Shown: positions 27,001 to 33,682 of the stretch, piece by piece | Layout: each line of letters starts with the position of its first letter | Numbering within the stretch: the stretch's first letter is position 1 | From: a virus | IMG/VR virus record: IMGVR_UViG_3300021963_000352 | Span: 1-36,281 of that record | Direction: 5' to 3' (one strand) | Length of the DNA: 36,281 bases | The notes under the pieces: model-generated | Databases searched by the model: none | The model's input: only the letters and a program-made list of their open reading frames with translations | Told to the model about the DNA's origin: nothing | Position numbers and translations under genes: made by a program

Positions 27001-29652
27001 GAGTCTTACAGTTCTATTATTATCAACTTTAGAATAATATATCGCATTATTGACCAAAGTTAAATTTGTAGTACCAATACCAATTGAAGAATTTCCATTA
27101 GAATTGTAAACTATTAATTCCCCATTACTTAAATTATGGTCCGTTAAAAATAATAATTGATTTGTGGTTGAACTAATTCCTCCAGAATTTGTAGTCAATC
27201 TTCCATCAAAGAAAATATCTCTTCTTCTCTTCGTAAGAATGGGTTCTAATATGCAACCAGACCCATTGCCACCAGTTACGCCAATAGATACAATTGTATT
27301 GATATCATAGTCTTGAGAATCGATATAAACTTTTTTAATTGATCCACTAACCACTGGTTGAACTAATGCCGTAGACCCAGTTCCAGAAGAAACCGATATT
27401 AATGGAGGATTAATAGCATCATAGTCGATTCCACCATTTAATACACTAATAGATTTTAGAGGACCATAGTATACCTTATCATCGGATTTATAATTATTAA
27501 CTTCAACACCATTAATTAACATTCCGACTGAACCTGGAATTGTTAATTCCCCAGTTCCAGTATCGATACTTTCAGATAATGGAAATTTTTTGAGTAATTT
27601 TTGAGCACCAATTATACCAGATTTTTGAGAGTATAATGTAAATCTATGGGATTGATTGGCAAAATTTGAATCTGAAAATGTTAAGAAATTATCAGTTCCA
27701 ACAAATGATAATGATGAATACAATCTTATTTTATTAGATGGATCTAGAACTTGTACATAATAATCTCCAGTATCTAAACCAACAATCGGAGTTCCTGATG
27801 GTTGGTAGTAAATTCTATTTCCAGTGATAAATGGAACAGGATTTTGAAATACTATATTCGTGTAGTTGTTATCTATCTCATCAGATATATCAACTGCAAC
27901 TGATGAATTAATATTTTTTGTTATTTTATATGTAAAATTTCCATTATAACCATCCCTACCGGATGGTAATGAGTTAGATGCTACGTAGGCATATTCATCA
28001 TCGGTATATAAATTTTGAATATCTGATAGAATAATATTATTTCCAAATTGTATTGGAACTATTGTGCTATTTGCAGTATTAATTTTTCTTCTTAGATCAT
28101 ATTTTACTTCATTTTCTGCAGAAAACCCAGAATTATCAATAATAACTCTATTTTCTGAGACAAAAATATTTGAAATATATGCACCAGATGAAGACACTAC
28201 ATTATTAGTATCTCTTTCTAAAATTTCTACTTCATCTCCAATTTTTAAACTAGACCTATCAATTAGACTTTTTAAAGTAAAATTGCTAATATTTTCTATT
28301 TCATATCTAGATCCAGTATTGTATATCCACGAATTTGCAAAAATTTCTTTATATGTCTTATTCTGCTTCGGATTTTGAATCAAATCCCCAATATTTTTAA
28401 CTGATATTTTTTGCCCTTCATCTAAATTTAAAGTATCTGATACTTGAACAAATTTAGATAATACTCCCGCAAGTCTTAACTCAACTTTTTTATTCAGATC
28501 TCCATTTTCATATCCAAAATAAATTTCATCAGATCTTATATCGGCAGAAGATAAGATTGAAGATGTAATTCCAGTACATCCAAAAAACTGATTAATACTT
28601 TTACTGGTGTAGGTAATTGTGTTGATTCCAGTTATTATTTTTCCTTGTTCTGGAAATCCAATTGTAGAATCTACTGAAATTACTGACGACCCGATGGCAA
28701 CATTTTTTAAACTTTTTGTATTCGGAGTAATTGTAAAATTTCCAAGAACAGCAGAAAAATCTTCATATCCAACAAAAAGTGAAATCTTAAAGTATTGTAT
28801 ATTACTTCTAGTGAATGGTTCTATTTCAGAAATTGAGGCACTAGTGCTCTCATCATTAAATTTCTGAATTGTTTGACCTACCAATTTAGAAGGATCTCCA
28901 GAAATTCTTTCTGCAATTACAACTTCTCTTCTTATAAATTCTGCCGAAGATGGTTTAATTAAAAACTCCTCTAAATTTACTACCAGGGGAGTTACTCCAT
29001 ATAAAATATTAAATAAAATTCTAAATGATTCATCAGTCCCCTTTGCCTGATAAAATGATCTTGCTTCTTTTATAAAATTACCAGCATTTAAATTTGATAC
29101 AAAATCAAATTCTTCTAGACCAGGAGTAAAAGTATATTTTATTTTTTTATAAAACTCTTTTAAGAATAAAGAACTTAGATTTTGTACAGAAGATCCACCA
29201 TTATGAAATGTTGATACTGATTCTGAAAATACTAACTCTTCTTGATTTGAGTTTGAATGATAATTAGTAACGCCACTAAATCCACGAACACATCCCGTAA
29301 ATGTATTTGTGGTTATTCCAGTGTATGTGATAATTTCATCATCAATTTTCAATAATCCATAAGTTTGAGGAAATCCTTTAGTACTACTTACTGTAATAAT
29401 ATTTGATGTTGTTGTAATTCCTATTGTAAGTATCGTACTATCAACTACAACTTCTGGAGTTAGGTTATCAAGTTTTAAATATTGATCCAGATTTTCTGCA
29501 ATATCAATTGGACCACCTTGATATTCTTGAGAAATATAATATTGCTTTAAAAATTCTGCCGTATTTGGACTTTCATCCAAAATAAAATTTGGAAGTTGAT
29601 TTTCAATAACTTGCTGAACCTTAACTCTAGATTCGAACCCAGTCTGTATCAT
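18013..29652 (-). CDS. gp7: Giant baseplate wedge protein gp7-like, 3879 aa
   Basis: This is a gp7-type wedge initiator, far longer than T4 gp7 (1032 aa). Residues 1-75 (SRVKVQQVIENQLPNFILDESPNTAEFLKQYYISQEYQGGPIDIAENLDQYLKL) and 160-250 (SLFLKEFYKKIKYTFTPGLEEFDFVSNLNAGNFIKEARSFYQAKGTDESFRILFNILYG) are the recognisable family parts. The body is a long series of beta units. Many have the form I-x-I-x-N/G-x-G-x-GY-x-x-x-P (ILNGGNGYTN, IVNPGIGYSS, IISGGSGYKK, VNNGGNGYTD). Others have 'IDDEIITYTGI...CVRGFSGV'. Near residue 1229 is GWAYDGNPIYGSYGY, a YHYH-domain-like motif. The last 600 residues contain QFGEFDYIDSIKNYQDG and a VINGVIQDPGVAYEF segment. It begins one base after gp6's stop. Confidence 0.87.
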   Translation of the reverse strand: MIQTGFESRVKVQQVIENQLPNFILDESPNTAEFLKQYYISQEYQGGPIDIAENLDQYLKLDNLTPEVVVDSTILTIGITTTSNIITVSSTKGFPQTYGLLKIDDEIITYTGITTNTFTGCVRGFSGVTNYHSNSNQEELVFSESVSTFHNGGSSVQNLSSLFLKEFYKKIKYTFTPGLEEFDFVSNLNAGNFIKEARSFYQAKGTDESFRILFNILYGVTPLVVNLEEFLIKPSSAEFIRREVVIAERISGDPSKLVGQTIQKFNDESTSASISEIEPFTRSNIQYFKISLFVGYEDFSAVLGNFTITPNTKSLKNVAIGSSVISVDSTIGFPEQGKIITGINTITYTSKSINQFFGCTGITSSILSSADIRSDEIYFGYENGDLNKKVELRLAGVLSKFVQVSDTLNLDEGQKISVKNIGDLIQNPKQNKTYKEIFANSWIYNTGSRYEIENISNFTLKSLIDRSSLKIGDEVEILERDTNNVVSSSGAYISNIFVSENRVIIDNSGFSAENEVKYDLRRKINTANSTIVPIQFGNNIILSDIQNLYTDDEYAYVASNSLPSGRDGYNGNFTYKITKNINSSVAVDISDEIDNNYTNIVFQNPVPFITGNRIYYQPSGTPIVGLDTGDYYVQVLDPSNKIRLYSSLSFVGTDNFLTFSDSNFANQSHRFTLYSQKSGIIGAQKLLKKFPLSESIDTGTGELTIPGSVGMLINGVEVNNYKSDDKVYYGPLKSISVLNGGIDYDAINPPLISVSSGTGSTALVQPVVSGSIKKVYIDSQDYDINTIVSIGVTGGNGSGCILEPILTKRRRDIFFDGRLTTNSGGISSTTNQLLFLTDHNLSNGELIVYNSNGNSSIGIGTTNLTLVNNAIYYSKVDNNRTVRLFQTNSDYLSGINTVSFNGTNTGGTHKFSTAAFKNTISEIKILNGGNGYTNRELIVSSAGISTINDTISFENHGFKSGELVTYRYETSTIGISTLFQYYVLKNNDDSFRLCDAGIGGTDISNYNRKNYIKFSSTGSGYQYFSYPNISVSIQYTPVGFGTTSQQIQSLVATPIIKGNIIDAYLYETGTGYGSTILNLEKKPLISIKTGSEAKLKPIIVNGQINSVNIQYGGIDYYSTPDLVVTDLTGAGSGADLRPVITNQKITDIKIVNPGIGYSSTSTIIKVNPSGSNAILNANIRSLTVNNNVKFGDEILIETQNQLQYSVCGYFDNLRSSFGDSGSQISNIIGWAYDGNPIYGSYGYSNPEDTNSTPKILTSGYTLSSSNIIDRPELPLGFFVEDYKYTNSGDLDENNGRFGKTPEFPNGVYAYFATINPTSFTSQFPYFIGNKYRSNTINENSTLNQKFDFNNSNLLRNTLPYKVSDNYAKNDFIIETNEITNQESIVESVSEGFVNSFDIINSGSDYKVNDVLNFDDTNTSGGGLIARVSSIEGKDITKIDTSIETYENSIFTYNDGAEVKVTIKPYHNLSNNDFVVVSGFSTNLSKLNNSYKIGVSSYYSNVLKDIPSTSTSGLTTEIYITQLPTIVSIGSSIKIGNETLSVLEVYKNLNILKVQRGSTGVSHTATTQINFIPDSFTISQKIDYFDSKVNDKVYFNPKQSVGVGTTPGITTNITFEFGDSNITRTIPTQGIYIENHPFTNNQQVIFVNNGTNIQISTSSAAPTTFGLPQNVYVTNKNKNTIGIKTTLNSSEVFFTGNGIDNDKYSFESVYPQIIGRVERVKSTVSVSTSHELSSSDVISLSIEPNLSVGIGTSTGIRVKRDLITGNILINPIGFSSTGINTSTNTISINSHNLKTGDKILYSSNVVASGLSTGLYYVYRVNDSTIKLSETYLDSKTIPPTTVSIAGTGGSSQSISLINPQIESIKNNNLVFNLSDSSLVGYKFKLYYDQNYNNEFISTPSSNLFVLSGIGTIGVSTNASLAINYSESLPTKLYYNLEKSGYISTSDTEVNNYSEILFANSVYNSNYTISGVGATTFIVSLSKKPEKLTYTQNECDKLKYTTTSLSAKGSIDRINIISGGSGYKKLPTFVGSNSVNGKDAYITAKSTSIGNAKEVRIVSEGFQYSSDKTLQPIAFISPLITIKDSNTIGIVTVNNGGNGYTDAPSVIIVNSSTGEKIDSGILEAKLSGNSIDSVSIIQQPNGLPETTVQLFTTNNTNGISIQQVQSSSSGIFTCFITTPTLGFSTFVPYPFSVNDQVFVEGIQKFSTEGTGFNSEDYGYEFFTISNIDTAGVLDSVTINISGLTTNTGIAKTIQDSVGNIIKRTDYPSFNVTQIPSKFIVGEKLISNNTERNLEISSYENSFIKVSGTYELSVGEIIIGKESGNIATIDKIESGIGRFKIDYSVEKNIGWSNDIGKLDQDNQVIPDNDYYQNLSYTVKSPITYQELRTPVNSLVHTSGLKNFSDTGITSTTNFGAINSENATSIIYDIIEENRVDTIYDFDLVKDIDIVGTSSKFLKLKNKKLTDYIECRSNVVLKIDDINRQFSDADGNPSEFLNLLELNSGVSYGNILVRVSSLDNTEIQLTELVLLNDGSNSFLAEKSTLVNTGVGLAHISGEPIGEFILIEDDADDNTYLRFIPNNPFDIDYDVKLINSNFNSSSPGIGTTSIGFINLTGSNKTAASGIQTSIISVESNKFSSLYLNVQIVGSATTQMNFAEVYLNHDGADTYISEYYFDSEFSSNYYSGNNIGIFTASISPSGILSLNYINNSSNSVDIRSKIVGFGTTSVGTGAYRFISPGQIPGNERSVVYQSTYSSTVSSASTVISLDKSNFNAVKSLVKVSFGSTSALHQIMLLQDETNIYVQQSPFLSVGSTTGTSTFDSNGIGTFGGEYSGSNFTLKFYPEPTVTSNINILAFNQCLYTTLDTQNTAPNLSYGTVEESIDIKLYNAINGSRINKTNFNLNSNGIEIFRKRFNPINPLTPDPSTGIFTIQNHFFSNLEKLIYTPKSTFIGVGASAVGIGSTLNSVGVVTTILPSDVYVIKLSDNTFKLSTRKDYATLGIGVTFTSYGSGNAHQLEMDKKLEKSLITIDNIVQYPLQFTPISYNLLGNGGQISAGSSVFALSGISTIIPKDILKIDNEYMGVVNVGLGTTNVGPITNSGNINLVEVSRAFVGSSATTHTDTTSVRIYKGSYNIVDSNIFFAESPRGNPQIIRDSSNLIFETSDFTGRVFLRNDYTSNQLYDDISSQFTGIGRTFTLTVGGANTVGLGSTGGNGILFINGVFQTPTTINNPQNNFSIIENTVSGISSVVFSGITSSGTGTIITSEFDVNQNQIPRGGIIISLGSSTGLGYAPLVGAAVTAVVGAGGSIVSVGLGTTDNLGSGYNGIVSIGVSVYQNGHTGAAATISATVGAGGTLSFTVVGGGTGYTTPKVFVSEPSYENLSVIGVSRLGLGVTTRTGIGLLLNVEVGASSTTGIGSTYFEVSRFSISRQGYSFRRGDVFKPVGLVTAKGLASPLSEFKLTVVDTFSDSFAAWQFGEFDYIDSIKNYQDGVRTRFPLFYNNELLSFESLEDSQVNLSNALLIVINGVIQDPGVAYEFDGGTSFVFTTAPRPEDNVAIFFYKGTDGDDVVVNDTINETLKRGDTVQVLKNNSISGTITQDKRTIFDLSFSDKFETNLYSNQGVDSENNKPLSWIKQKVDRKINGEDVYKTRDSIESLIYPTAKIIKDFSTTDTQIFVDNAEFFEYDNTISPESFSSLIVNGISTNASGAVELISNITLVNGFSGIITGITTTTGSGGNPLALRFHLNSPSFAGLSTGYPIYIFDTRVGKGVTSIDTSNSAVVGIGTTFIDNIYYIHQFSSSGAVGIITCNILSTTSTIGLSSSGNVSNPIGKFSWGRMSGFSRSSSPISIGVTGNTVDVGLTTFATIQRRGIGIRQTGALPKLL

Positions 29653-29653
29653 A

Positions 29654-31528
29654 TTATGCTCTTATTAAATTCCCGTTTGAATAACTTGATGTATAATAGT
29701 CTCTGGCAAATAATGTACCTGATATTTCATCACCAGAGGCAACTACATCTCTTACCATATTTATTGTGCTTTCTGAAATACTAAAATTTAAATATAAATC
29801 TTTTAGTCCTATAACATCATTTGATTCTGGGAATGCCTGTATTTCAATAATATTATTTTCTTTAGATGTTGAAATGATGTTTATGGTTCCGAGTTTAATT
29901 TCACCTTTTACATAATCAACTGTTCCGGCAGATTTTGCAACGATTCTTGTAGTTCCGTCACTTAAAGGTTTTACTATTGATAGTATTCCAGTTTTTCCAT
30001 CGCCATTGGGTACATCTGTTAGATATACAGTATCTGAATCTGCAGAAATTTTAAATCCAGTACTTTTAATATTAAAACCACCACTATTAATATGAAATTT
30101 ATTTCCAAAGCAAAGTTCATATTGAGCAAACTGATTTATCAGTGCCTTCAAATCTCTTCTAATTCTAACCTTAGTGATATTGGAAGTTATGGCAATATCA
30201 GTATTATCAATTATTTGAAGAATCTTACTATATTTAAATCTTCCGCCAAATGAATTGAGATCTACAGAATTAGAATATTCAGTTAATGAATTTATAACTT
30301 TTGTTTTCAATGATTGTACTGCCGATACTTGAGAATAGTTATAATAAATTGATGAATCAATTTCTACATATAATATCTTAAGATCAATTATTTTTTGATT
30401 AATTCCAGAAATACTATATTGCTTTAATTTATTAATAATTTGTTGCTTATTAAAATCAGAAACAAAGGTTCCATTTTTTGGTTTAATACTTATTGATACT
30501 GTACCAAATTCTGGTGGATCTAATTCCTCACCTCCAATAACAGCAACTGATTCGGTATCTGGATATATTTTTTTTATAATTGCCTCATAATCTCTTGATG
30601 TTACTGCCCTATATTGAGAGGAATAAATTCTTGGGGCAAAATATTTGACAGAATCTATGGATTCTATTTCAGAACCATTTTGAGATGACTGATTCGTTAT
30701 GACGGAGACCGAACCTGTTATATTACTTGGACTAATACTTCCCGCAAAAGAAAAAGAAGATGCTCCGTTACCTTCTTCTCCATCAGTAACGATATAATTT
30801 ACTGTGATTACTGCGTTGTTTTCTAATTTTTGTCCAATAATACCATCACCAAAAAGTAACTCATATTTTTCATCTTGAACTTCTTGTAAGAGATAGATTC
30901 TTGAGGATGAATCTACATTAAGAATATTATCAACAGAAGAATATTCTACTCCAATACCACTATCATTAATTCCTTTCACATAAACAGAAATTGTTGAAGT
31001 GTCTATAAATGAGTTGTTTAAAATAAATCTTTGGTCCAGAGATCCATCTACTGTAAATTGTTTGGTTAAAAATGTTCCCTGATATATGTCAATTTTGTCA
31101 AAGTATGCAAATCCATCGACAACATTTGATGATATGTTGTCCGGGATTGAAAATGTGTATGAAGTATTATCTACAGAACCTATACAGACTAGACCTCTCT
31201 GTAAGGTGAGTGTGGGAGTTGCGGTTGTGGGGATATTAAATGATACTTGTGCCTTTGCTGCCGTTCTGGACTGAGGTACATATCCAATATTTCTTGCCAG
31301 TGAAACTACATTTTCACGAACAGTTGCAGAATCCAAAAAGGATTCATTTACAACCATATTCGAGTTGAATGCGGTAATATAGGTATTATACGCCAGAGTG
31401 TCTATTAATACCGAAAAATTAGATCCCTCAAAGTCAAAATCCGTGAATGTGGAGTTAGCACGGAGATAATCTTTGATGGATGTCTTTATCTGATCGAAAT
31501 CTAGATTTGTAAATTTAGTGAAAGGCAT
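29654..31528 (-). CDS. gp6: Baseplate wedge protein gp6-like
   Basis: At 624 aa this is close to T4 gp6 (660 aa), the protein that forms the continuous ring of the baseplate. The N-terminus (PFTKFTNLDFDQIKTSIKDYLRANSTFTDFDFEGSNFSVLIDTLAYNTYITAFNSNMVVNESFLDSATVRENVVSLARNIGYVPQSR) is a textbook gp6/baseplate_J-type start. The middle (YLLQEVQDEKYELLFGDGIIGQKLENNAVITVNYIVTDG) and RAVTSRDYEAIIKKIYPDTESVAVIGGEE are the conserved J-domain pieces. It is flanked by one-base gaps to gp25 and gp7 and is not enlarged, unlike its neighbours. Confidence 0.93.
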   Translation of the reverse strand: MPFTKFTNLDFDQIKTSIKDYLRANSTFTDFDFEGSNFSVLIDTLAYNTYITAFNSNMVVNESFLDSATVRENVVSLARNIGYVPQSRTAAKAQVSFNIPTTATPTLTLQRGLVCIGSVDNTSYTFSIPDNISSNVVDGFAYFDKIDIYQGTFLTKQFTVDGSLDQRFILNNSFIDTSTISVYVKGINDSGIGVEYSSVDNILNVDSSSRIYLLQEVQDEKYELLFGDGIIGQKLENNAVITVNYIVTDGEEGNGASSFSFAGSISPSNITGSVSVITNQSSQNGSEIESIDSVKYFAPRIYSSQYRAVTSRDYEAIIKKIYPDTESVAVIGGEELDPPEFGTVSISIKPKNGTFVSDFNKQQIINKLKQYSISGINQKIIDLKILYVEIDSSIYYNYSQVSAVQSLKTKVINSLTEYSNSVDLNSFGGRFKYSKILQIIDNTDIAITSNITKVRIRRDLKALINQFAQYELCFGNKFHINSGGFNIKSTGFKISADSDTVYLTDVPNGDGKTGILSIVKPLSDGTTRIVAKSAGTVDYVKGEIKLGTINIISTSKENNIIEIQAFPESNDVIGLKDLYLNFSISESTINMVRDVVASGDEISGTLFARDYYTSSYSNGNLIRA

Positions 31529-31529
31529 T

Positions 31530-31931
31530 TTATCTTGTTGCCTCTAATATGAATGAATATTCTTGAGTTGGAAATTCTTGCCCTATAATATCAAAAATAA
31601 TTGTTACATTAAAGGTATTATCATCCGGAATAGGATCTACCTGAACTGTTACATTATTAACTCTTGGTTCAAAATTATTAATGGATATTTCAATTTGACT
31701 TTGTATTACTGATGCAGTACCAAAATCGACAAATTCAAATAAACTTCTTGTAATATCAGATCCTAAGAGTGAATTGAAGAATCTTTCTGTTGGGATAGTT
31801 TCTACAATATTTCTTACTGACCTGCGAATTGCATTTTCATTCTTTAGTATTGGCAGATCCTTTGTCACTGGGTGTGGTTCAAAGGATAAACTGATATCTT
31901 TGAATGATCTGGATATCCTTTGAATTGCCAT
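31530..31931 (-). CDS. gp25: Baseplate wedge protein gp25-like
   Basis: This 133-aa protein matches T4 gp25 (132 aa) in length and is a lysozyme-fold-like (GPW/gp25 family) wedge component without known lytic activity in T4. Typical segments are SLSFEPHPVTKDLPILKNENAIRRSVRNIVETIPTERFF, then LGSDITRSLFEFVD, and a C-terminal strand pair (VTVQVDPIPDDNTFNVTIIFDI). It heads the 25-6-7 wedge operon, with a TATAAATA octamer about 20 bases upstream of its ATG. Confidence 0.93.
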   Translation of the reverse strand: MAIQRISRSFKDISLSFEPHPVTKDLPILKNENAIRRSVRNIVETIPTERFFNSLLGSDITRSLFEFVDFGTASVIQSQIEISINNFEPRVNNVTVQVDPIPDDNTFNVTIIFDIIGQEFPTQEYSFILEATR

Positions 31932-31950
31932 CGAACGAAAGTTTTTTATT

Positions 31951-31958
31951 TATTTATA
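31951..31958 (-). promoter_or_regulatory. T4-type late promoter for gp25-gp6-gp7
   Basis: TATAAATA (minus strand) is in the 28-base gap between the 58-aa gene (stop 31960) and gp25 (ATG 31931). Location and match make it a good late-promoter candidate for the baseplate operon. Confidence 0.6.
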
Positions 31959-31959
31959 C

Positions 31960-32136
31960 TTACTTCCAGGGAGAACCATAGTTTGGTTCTGTTCCATAAG
32001 ACCAATCATCATAGTCTTCATCATTACGAATTTTTTCGTGCAGTTCAACCTGTTTTTTTAGGTTATGTTTTGGTGCAACATCATAGACCACTTCTTGAAT
32101 GAGTCTTTTTTGATTTTCTTCTGATTCGAATAGCAT
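31960..32136 (-). CDS. Small acidic protein, 58 aa
   Basis: The gene runs from ATG 32136-32134 to TAA 31962-31960. A good ribosome-binding site (CAGGAG, about eight bases upstream) fixes the start. The product (MLFESEENQKRLIQEVVYDV... ending YGTEPNYGSPWK) is acidic, with a helical N-terminal half and a Tyr/Trp/Gly-rich tail. No domain is recognised. It lies between speD and gp25 and its stop is two bases before the late promoter, so it may belong to the speD transcript rather than the baseplate operon. Confidence 0.65.
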   Translation of the reverse strand: MLFESEENQKRLIQEVVYDVAPKHNLKKQVELHEKIRNDEDYDDWSYGTEPNYGSPWK

Positions 32137-32177
32137 TTTGAAACTCCTGTTTTAATTTTAAAACAGAACTTTTATAA

Positions 32178-32195
32178 AGGAGGTTTCTATCTCCT
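32178..32195 (-). terminator. Possible weak terminator or hairpin after speD
   Basis: On the minus strand, AGGAG and CTCCT flank an eight-base loop and are followed by TTATAAAA. The hairpin starts nine bases after the speD stop. The stem is short and the T run is broken, so it may instead be an mRNA-stabilising or leader hairpin for the 58-aa gene. Confidence 0.35.
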
Positions 32196-32203
32196 AATAC
32201 TAT

Positions 32204-32530
32204 TTAACGATTTACTTCACGAAGATTATAATTGTCGGAATTTAGATATTTTAATAACTCAATTGCAACTAGTCTGGGATTTCCTTCGCCGCAAGTGTAG
32301 ACATCAATTGCTGTACAACCATTTTCAGGCCAGGTGTGGCAGGATACATGACTTTCTGAAAGTGCAATGACAATGGTACAACCTTGGGGAAGAAAACAAT
32401 GAGAAAAAATGTTTAAAATAGTCATATTTGCCCGATTAATACCCCTCTCCATTGTTTTTTGGAGAGATATTACATCATTTAAGAGGTCAAATTTGACATC
32501 GTACACCTCCAAAAGGAGATGAGTTCCCAT
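32204..32530 (-). CDS. speD: S-adenosylmethionine decarboxylase proenzyme (bacterial-type SpeD)
   Basis: SpeD makes decarboxylated SAM, the aminopropyl donor for spermidine; it is a known auxiliary metabolic gene of cyanomyoviruses. From ATG 32530 the product is 108 aa (MGTHLLLEVYDV...). An in-frame TTG at 32545 would add five residues, but neither start has a strong ribosome-binding site. The self-cleavage region is LSESHVSCHTWPE: cut before Ser60, which becomes the pyruvoyl cofactor, with His65 and Cys80 (VYTCGEG) as the other conserved processing residues. All three are present, so the enzyme should be active. Numbers shift by five with the TTG start. It is isolated by a strong upstream terminator and so probably has its own promoter; an AATAAATA-like octamer lies about 30 bases upstream. 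Confidence 0.93.
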   Translation of the reverse strand: MGTHLLLEVYDVKFDLLNDVISLQKTMERGINRANMTILNIFSHCFLPQGCTIVIALSESHVSCHTWPENGCTAIDVYTCGEGNPRLVAIELLKYLNSDNYNLREVNR

Positions 32531-32578
32531 TGAATACTGTTCCAATTATGATTGTAGTAAAAATTTATTTATTTCATT

Positions 32579-32601
32579 AAAAAAGTGGGACATGCCCACT
32601 T
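32579..32601 (-). terminator. Rho-independent terminator
   Basis: On the minus strand, AAGTGGG, a five-base loop (CATGT) and CCCACTT are followed at once by TTTT, giving six T residues in a row. It starts eight bases after the stop of the 48-aa gene and closes the transcript that includes the glycosyltransferase. It separates that transcript from speD. Confidence 0.85.
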
Positions 32602-32608
32602 AGATTAT

Positions 32609-32755
32609 TTATTTTCCCTGTCCTCTGTATTTCTTACGAGCTTTATTACGAGACGTAGCAGAATACTTAGTATGATCCCCATAACCTTGCTTAGTCTTCT
32701 TGGGAAGAGATTCGATTACCTGCTTCCCACCACCTGATGATTTTTTAATTGCCAT
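32609..32755 (-). CDS. Small very basic protein, 48 aa
   Basis: From ATG 32755 the product is 48 aa: MAIKKSSGGGKQVIESLPKK, then TKQGYGDHTKYSATSRNK and ARKKYRGQGK. It is Lys/Arg/Gly-rich with no acidic patches, as expected of a nucleic-acid-binding or packaged peptide. A strong AGGAGA site lies about six bases upstream. Its ATG overlaps the previous stop (TAATG). Similar basic peptides are common in T4-like cyanophages; function is unknown. The strong terminator at 32579 follows directly. Confidence 0.7.
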   Translation of the reverse strand: MAIKKSSGGGKQVIESLPKKTKQGYGDHTKYSATSRNKARKKYRGQGK

Positions 32756-32919
32756 TAATTTTCTCCTATAATTTCAGTTTCAATTTCATTTGGATTTGGA
32801 GAACCCGTCTGATAAAATTGTTCGGACAAATCCTCCATAGTATTGAAGTATTCTTCTTCTGTAAGATTAGAATAAATTTTACGTCCCTTACAGATTATAT
32901 TGTAAGATTCGTTAGTCAT
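32755..32919 (-). CDS. Small acidic protein, 54 aa
   Basis: The gene runs from ATG 32919, sharing one base with the TGA of the glycosyltransferase gene, to the TAA at 32757-32755, which overlaps the next ATG. The 54-aa product (MTNESYNIICKGRKIYSNLTEEEYF...SPNPNEIETEIIGEN) is acidic and has a 'GRKIYSNLTEEEYFNTMEDLSEQFYQTG' core that could be a small helical domain. Stop-start overlaps on both sides show tight coupling with the glycosyltransferase-like gene and the basic 48-aa gene. No family is recognised. Confidence 0.65.
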   Translation of the reverse strand: MTNESYNIICKGRKIYSNLTEEEYFNTMEDLSEQFYQTGSPNPNEIETEIIGEN

Positions 32920-33677
32920 CAAATTACTCTTGTCTTTTCGTGACCGACTCTAATACGAGGGTCACACCAAATTTCAAATCCTGCTTCCTTTGCATCCAAA
33001 CAGAATGATACATCTTCCCCACACATATCCTGAACTTCTCCAGATTCAAATACTTGCATCTTTGGTGCAAACCATGGATATGTCATCTCAGAGTGCTCAA
33101 AGACTCCTTTCTTAATCAGTAACCAACCAAATCCCGCATAATCAACTGTGAATGGTTTACGACGCTTAGAGATGCTATCGACGGTCTCATGATTCATGAC
33201 TCCACCATTATTGCGGAAATCATCTTCTTCCATCCAGTGTGCCACTGAGGTTGTATGCCCATCTTCGGTTGCATACCAGCCGGATGCAATATCTTTGTCC
33301 ATCAGAACTAATTGCCAAAACTTTTCACTATTGAAGACGATATCAGAGTCAATCCAAAGTTGCCAATCATAATTCAGTTTTCCATCCCAGGGAAGTTGAT
33401 TTGGACCTCTGAGTACATTCGCTCCTAAACATTTGCATCGTGCAAAGTTTACCATGGATGAATAGTCTTGTGAGATTTGAATACTTGCTCCGGACTGAAC
33501 AAGATCAAAACAGAGTTGAACAAAACTCTTTAGATATGTATAGGAGACTCCTCTTCCGGGAAGGCAGAAGACAATTGATTTGCCTCGTACCATTTCCTTT
33601 GCAAGATCATAGTCCCATTCTAGTTCTTTATTTGCTGCCACTGGGGCAGATGCTTTAACGGTAAATCCACGAGCCAT
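32919..33677 (-). CDS. Glycosyltransferase-like protein (GT-A fold, DxD motif)
   Basis: This 252-aa protein is probably cytoplasmic and may glycosylate phage DNA, virion proteins or host surface sugars. Residues 33-50 (KSIVFCLPGRGVSYTYLK) and 75-90 (MVNFARCKCLGANVLRG) fit the start of a GT-A nucleotide-sugar fold. WIDSDIVF places a DSD metal-binding motif at about 110-112. Near the C-terminus, CGEDVSFCLDAKEAGFEIWCDPRIRVGHEKTRV is the typical acceptor-side ED-x-x-FC end of this group. Substrate is unknown. Its ribosome-binding GGAG lies inside the last codons of the HNH gene. It overlaps the 54-aa gene by one base. Confidence 0.75.
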   Translation of the reverse strand: MARGFTVKASAPVAANKELEWDYDLAKEMVRGKSIVFCLPGRGVSYTYLKSFVQLCFDLVQSGASIQISQDYSSMVNFARCKCLGANVLRGPNQLPWDGKLNYDWQLWIDSDIVFNSEKFWQLVLMDKDIASGWYATEDGHTTSVAHWMEEDDFRNNGGVMNHETVDSISKRRKPFTVDYAGFGWLLIKKGVFEHSEMTYPWFAPKMQVFESGEVQDMCGEDVSFCLDAKEAGFEIWCDPRIRVGHEKTRVI

Positions 33678-33682
33678 TTTAA

